Below are positions 5,399 to 7,609 of a DNA stretch of 7,609 nt, piece after piece. The DNA comes from Desulfonema limicola (GTDB taxonomy: Bacteria > Desulfobacterota > Desulfobacteria > Desulfobacterales > Desulfosalsimonadaceae). The translations under genes and the position numbers were made by a program. The notes under the pieces were generated by a model that was given only the letters and a program-made list of their open reading frames with translations, had not been told where the DNA came from and ran no database searches. Position 1 is the first letter of the stretch. Every line of letters starts with the position of its first letter. The stretch is taken from positions 1-7,609 of the forward strand of contig DYLE01000114.1 in the NCBI GenBank assembly GCA_020722245.1, read 5' to 3'.

Positions 5399-7471
5399 AT
5401 GTGTAAAAAACCATTCAGGTTGACCTGCTTTGTCGTTTTTTTCATCGGGCTTATCCTGGTCGCTTTTTCAACGCCGGCGGCTGCCGAGGAGAAAGCGCCG
5501 CCGCCGGTGGGCATCGCCGGCGATATGTCGGACTCCATGAAAGAAGGGGCGGTGATGGTGAGGCAGGAGCTGACCACCCAGGCGAAGACCCTTTTTGAGC
5601 ATACCCCGCTGGGCTGGAACATCAATACCCTTGAGTATGCCTACCTGCAGGCGGTTTCCCTGCCCGGCAAACTGCCCAAGCTCATCGCCGGCATCCTTGA
5701 ACAGAGCCGTGTCCTGGGTTTTGTCGGATCGATCATCCTTCTGATCTTTTTAACTGCGGTGATCTACAGCCTGATCGGCAGAAAACGCGCCCTGGTAAAG
5801 GCGGCAGAAATCGCCAAACCGATATTCGAAAAGCTGCCCAAGGAATTTTACCCCTATCTTCAACTGCTGCTCCGCTCGGTCACGGCCGCCCTCATTCCCC
5901 TGATTCTGCTGGGGGTCTTTTCCCTGGTCAGAAACCTGATCGCCTATCATGCCCCCTGGTTTCTGCTGGTGGGAAAACTGCTTTTGCTCTGGTCCGTCGG
6001 CGCCCTGCTGATGAGCCTGCTGCGCGGGGTGTTTGATCATAAGATCCTCAAGGTCGGGCCGGATGAAGGCAAATTGATCGTCCGGTGGTTGAGCCTGGTC
6101 ATCATGTACATCCTGATCGGGATCGCGGTGATGTGGGGCGCCGAGGCCTTCGGTCTGCGGCCGGACTTTCTGGCCCTGCTGAGGTTTCTAATCTCCGTAT
6201 CCATTGTCATCGTCTTATTCTTGTTTTTCCTCAAAAAAAAAACCGTGCTTTTCCTTGTGCCGCAGTTTCCTTACAGCAGCTACCAGAAATTTCTCGCCGG
6301 CATCGGCCGCTACTACTACCCGGTGATCATCCTGACCTTTTTCACCGGGATTCTCTGGTGCGTGGGATACAGGCGGTTCTGCACGGTGTTATGGACCAAA
6401 ACCTGGGCCATCGCCGGGGTGTATGTCGGCTTTACCCTGATTTACTCCATTCTGATCAAAAGGCTTCAGCACTGGGCCGAATCCCTTGATGCGGGCAACG
6501 AGGAAGGCCGTGTTTTTATCCATTCCTTAAAAAGCCTGATTTTATATGTAACGGTGATCATCACCCTGCTGATCATGACCGAATTTTTGGGGCTGCTGGA
6601 TCCGATCCAGCGGGTCATGTCGTTTCCGCTTTTTACCATCGGGACTTCGGCGCTATCGTTGTGGATCATCGTAAAGGCGGTGCTGATCATCGTCGTGTTT
6701 TTCTATATCGCCCGACTGGTCTGCGCCTACCTAAACTATAAAATCTATCCATCGATCAAGGTGGACCCGGGCCCCGCATACGCCATTGATACCTTTTTAA
6801 AATACTTTCTTCTGATCATCGGCGCGGTAACCGCCCTGCAGATTGTGGGGTTTGATCTTCGGGCGCTTATGGTCTTTGCCGGGGCTATCGGCATCGGGGT
6901 CGGCCTGGCCATGCAGAACCTCGCCGCCAATCTGATCAGCGGGTTTGCCATCATCTTCGGCGGACAGGTTCGAAAAGGGGACTGGCTGGAAGTAAACAAC
7001 ACTTTGGGCGTTGTCACGGATATCCACCTGCAGGCCACAAAGGTCAAAACAAGGGATAATATCGAACACCTGATCCCCAACACCCAGCTCATGTCCAACG
7101 CCATCATCAATTATTCCCTCTCCTCCCCCATGATCCGGATCGATGTGCCCTTCGGGGTATCCTACACAGCCGACCCCCACGAAGTCTCCCGGATCGTCCT
7201 GGAAACCGCGGCCAAAGAGCCGTCGGTCATGGGATACAAAGCCCCGGAAGTCCGTTTTGTCGGGTACGGTGACAGCAGCATCAATTTTGAGCTGCTGGTC
7301 TGGATCGATGTGCGAAAAGTCCCCCGGCGGCTGGTCAAAAGCCGGCTGTATTTTGCGATGTTTGATGCGTTAAAGCAGGCCGGAATCGAGATCCCCTTCC
7401 CCCAGCGGGATATTCATATCCGGTCGAGCGTTCAGAGCCCCGCCGTCCTGGAGACAGGTGCGAAGGAATAA
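5399..7471 (+). CDS. Large MscS-family mechanosensitive ion channel
   Basis: The 690-residue inner-membrane protein should open under membrane tension and release solutes on osmotic downshift. Residues 1-29 form a cleavable signal peptide (hydrophobic 9-24, then TPAAA before EE), followed by a periplasmic stretch of about 75 residues. Hydrophobic segments lie at about 106-126, 157-178, 187-207, 230-250, 260-279, 306-326, 336-354, 378-396, 417-441 and 464-483. The pore-lining helix at about 488-523 carries the Gly/Ala-rich MscS signature around GIGVGLAMQNLAANLISGF. The cytoplasmic beta and alpha/beta domains follow, with KGDWLEV, ATKVKTRDN, IPNTQLMSNAIINYS and a C-terminal IPFPQRDIHI motif. 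E. coli MscS has 286 residues; the signal peptide and extra helices recall the long paralogue YbiO (about 740 residues). It starts 10 bases after the TPR lipoprotein gene with its own ribosome site. An A10 run (6233-6242) in the linker after the fifth segment is a slippage-prone site. Confidence 0.92.
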   Translation: MCKKPFRLTCFVVFFIGLILVAFSTPAAAEEKAPPPVGIAGDMSDSMKEGAVMVRQELTTQAKTLFEHTPLGWNINTLEYAYLQAVSLPGKLPKLIAGILEQSRVLGFVGSIILLIFLTAVIYSLIGRKRALVKAAEIAKPIFEKLPKEFYPYLQLLLRSVTAALIPLILLGVFSLVRNLIAYHAPWFLLVGKLLLLWSVGALLMSLLRGVFDHKILKVGPDEGKLIVRWLSLVIMYILIGIAVMWGAEAFGLRPDFLALLRFLISVSIVIVLFLFFLKKKTVLFLVPQFPYSSYQKFLAGIGRYYYPVIILTFFTGILWCVGYRRFCTVLWTKTWAIAGVYVGFTLIYSILIKRLQHWAESLDAGNEEGRVFIHSLKSLILYVTVIITLLIMTEFLGLLDPIQRVMSFPLFTIGTSALSLWIIVKAVLIIVVFFYIARLVCAYLNYKIYPSIKVDPGPAYAIDTFLKYFLLIIGAVTALQIVGFDLRALMVFAGAIGIGVGLAMQNLAANLISGFAIIFGGQVRKGDWLEVNNTLGVVTDIHLQATKVKTRDNIEHLIPNTQLMSNAIINYSLSSPMIRIDVPFGVSYTADPHEVSRIVLETAAKEPSVMGYKAPEVRFVGYGDSSINFELLVWIDVRKVPRRLVKSRLYFAMFDALKQAGIEIPFPQRDIHIRSSVQSPAVLETGAKE

Positions 7472-7609
7472 GCGATACTCGTCTGTATCAGTCCCGTAAT
7501 TTGAAAAATTTATCGACTGATCCCTCAAAAGTGAAGCTGCCCGCCGGAAGATGATAAAATGGACGGGGTTTTTCGGACCAGTAGTTAAGATTCAAAATCT
7601 ATGCTATTG
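7472..7609 (+). other. Non-coding tail after the channel gene
   Basis: I see no coding frame, tRNA or classical hairpin-plus-U-tract terminator in these 138 bases. The content is moderately AT-rich. The notable element is the inverted repeat at 7487-7521. A shorter AGATT-CAA-AATCT hairpin near the right edge is too weak to interpret. Confidence 0.5.
7487..7521 (+). repeat. Two-tiered inverted repeat downstream of the channel gene
   Basis: Outer arms ATCAGTC (7487-7493) and GACTGAT (7515-7521) pair perfectly over seven bases. Inside, AATTT and AAATT around GAA form a second five-base stem, leaving symmetric four-base internal loops (CCGT and TATC). It begins 16 bases after the channel stop, where a terminator or a 3'-end protecting structure would sit. 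There is no T-tract after it, so it is not a standard intrinsic terminator. It could act with Rho or as a protein-binding palindrome. Confidence 0.45.

Noticed and set aside
6085..6489. A 134-codon plus-strand frame inside the channel gene
   Set aside because: It is an alternative frame of the MscS gene with no ribosome site or domain. It matters only as the frame entered if the A10 run slips by one base.

Overview
This 7.6 kb stretch most likely comes from an anaerobic sulfate-reducing member of the Desulfobacterota. The main clue is a membrane-anchored multiheme cytochrome resembling QrcA, the cytochrome subunit of the periplasm-facing menaquinone reductase (Qrc) of sulfate reducers. It is linked to System II cytochrome c maturation genes. 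The phylum call is an inference from gene content; no rRNA or other marker is present.

The window holds two divergent gene clusters. The left cluster is on the minus strand and reads resB (about 3065 to 1695), ccsA/resC (1674 to 847), a qrcA-like pentaheme cytochrome (740 to 63), then the first five codons of another gene at the left edge, plausibly qrcB. ResB and CcsA together form the System II synthase that exports heme and attaches it to CXXCH motifs. The next gene carries five such motifs, so the machinery sits directly upstream of a likely client. A 106-base gap before the cytochrome carries a weak candidate internal promoter.

The right cluster is on the plus strand and has three tightly packed envelope genes: an LpoB-like outer-membrane lipoprotein (activator of a class A penicillin-binding protein), a TPR lipoprotein of the COG3014 type, and a large multi-membrane-pass MscS-family mechanosensitive channel. 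The first pair overlaps by seven bases (ATGGTGA). The second pair is separated by 10 bases holding a strong ribosome binding site. The arrangement suggests one transcript joining peptidoglycan synthesis with turgor release, which is an inference.

The divergent intergenic region (about 3066 to 3472) has a credible sigma70-type promoter for each cluster. Between them lies an eight-copy, slightly degenerate heptanucleotide tandem repeat. The last 138 bases, after the channel gene, hold no recognisable gene but do hold a two-tiered inverted repeat.

Every gene belongs to a recognisable family, and I saw no mobile element, CRISPR array, tRNA or rRNA. The best candidates for something under-described are the LpoB/COG3014/MscS cluster, the heptad repeat between divergent promoters, and the coupling of System II maturation genes to the Qrc-like cytochrome.
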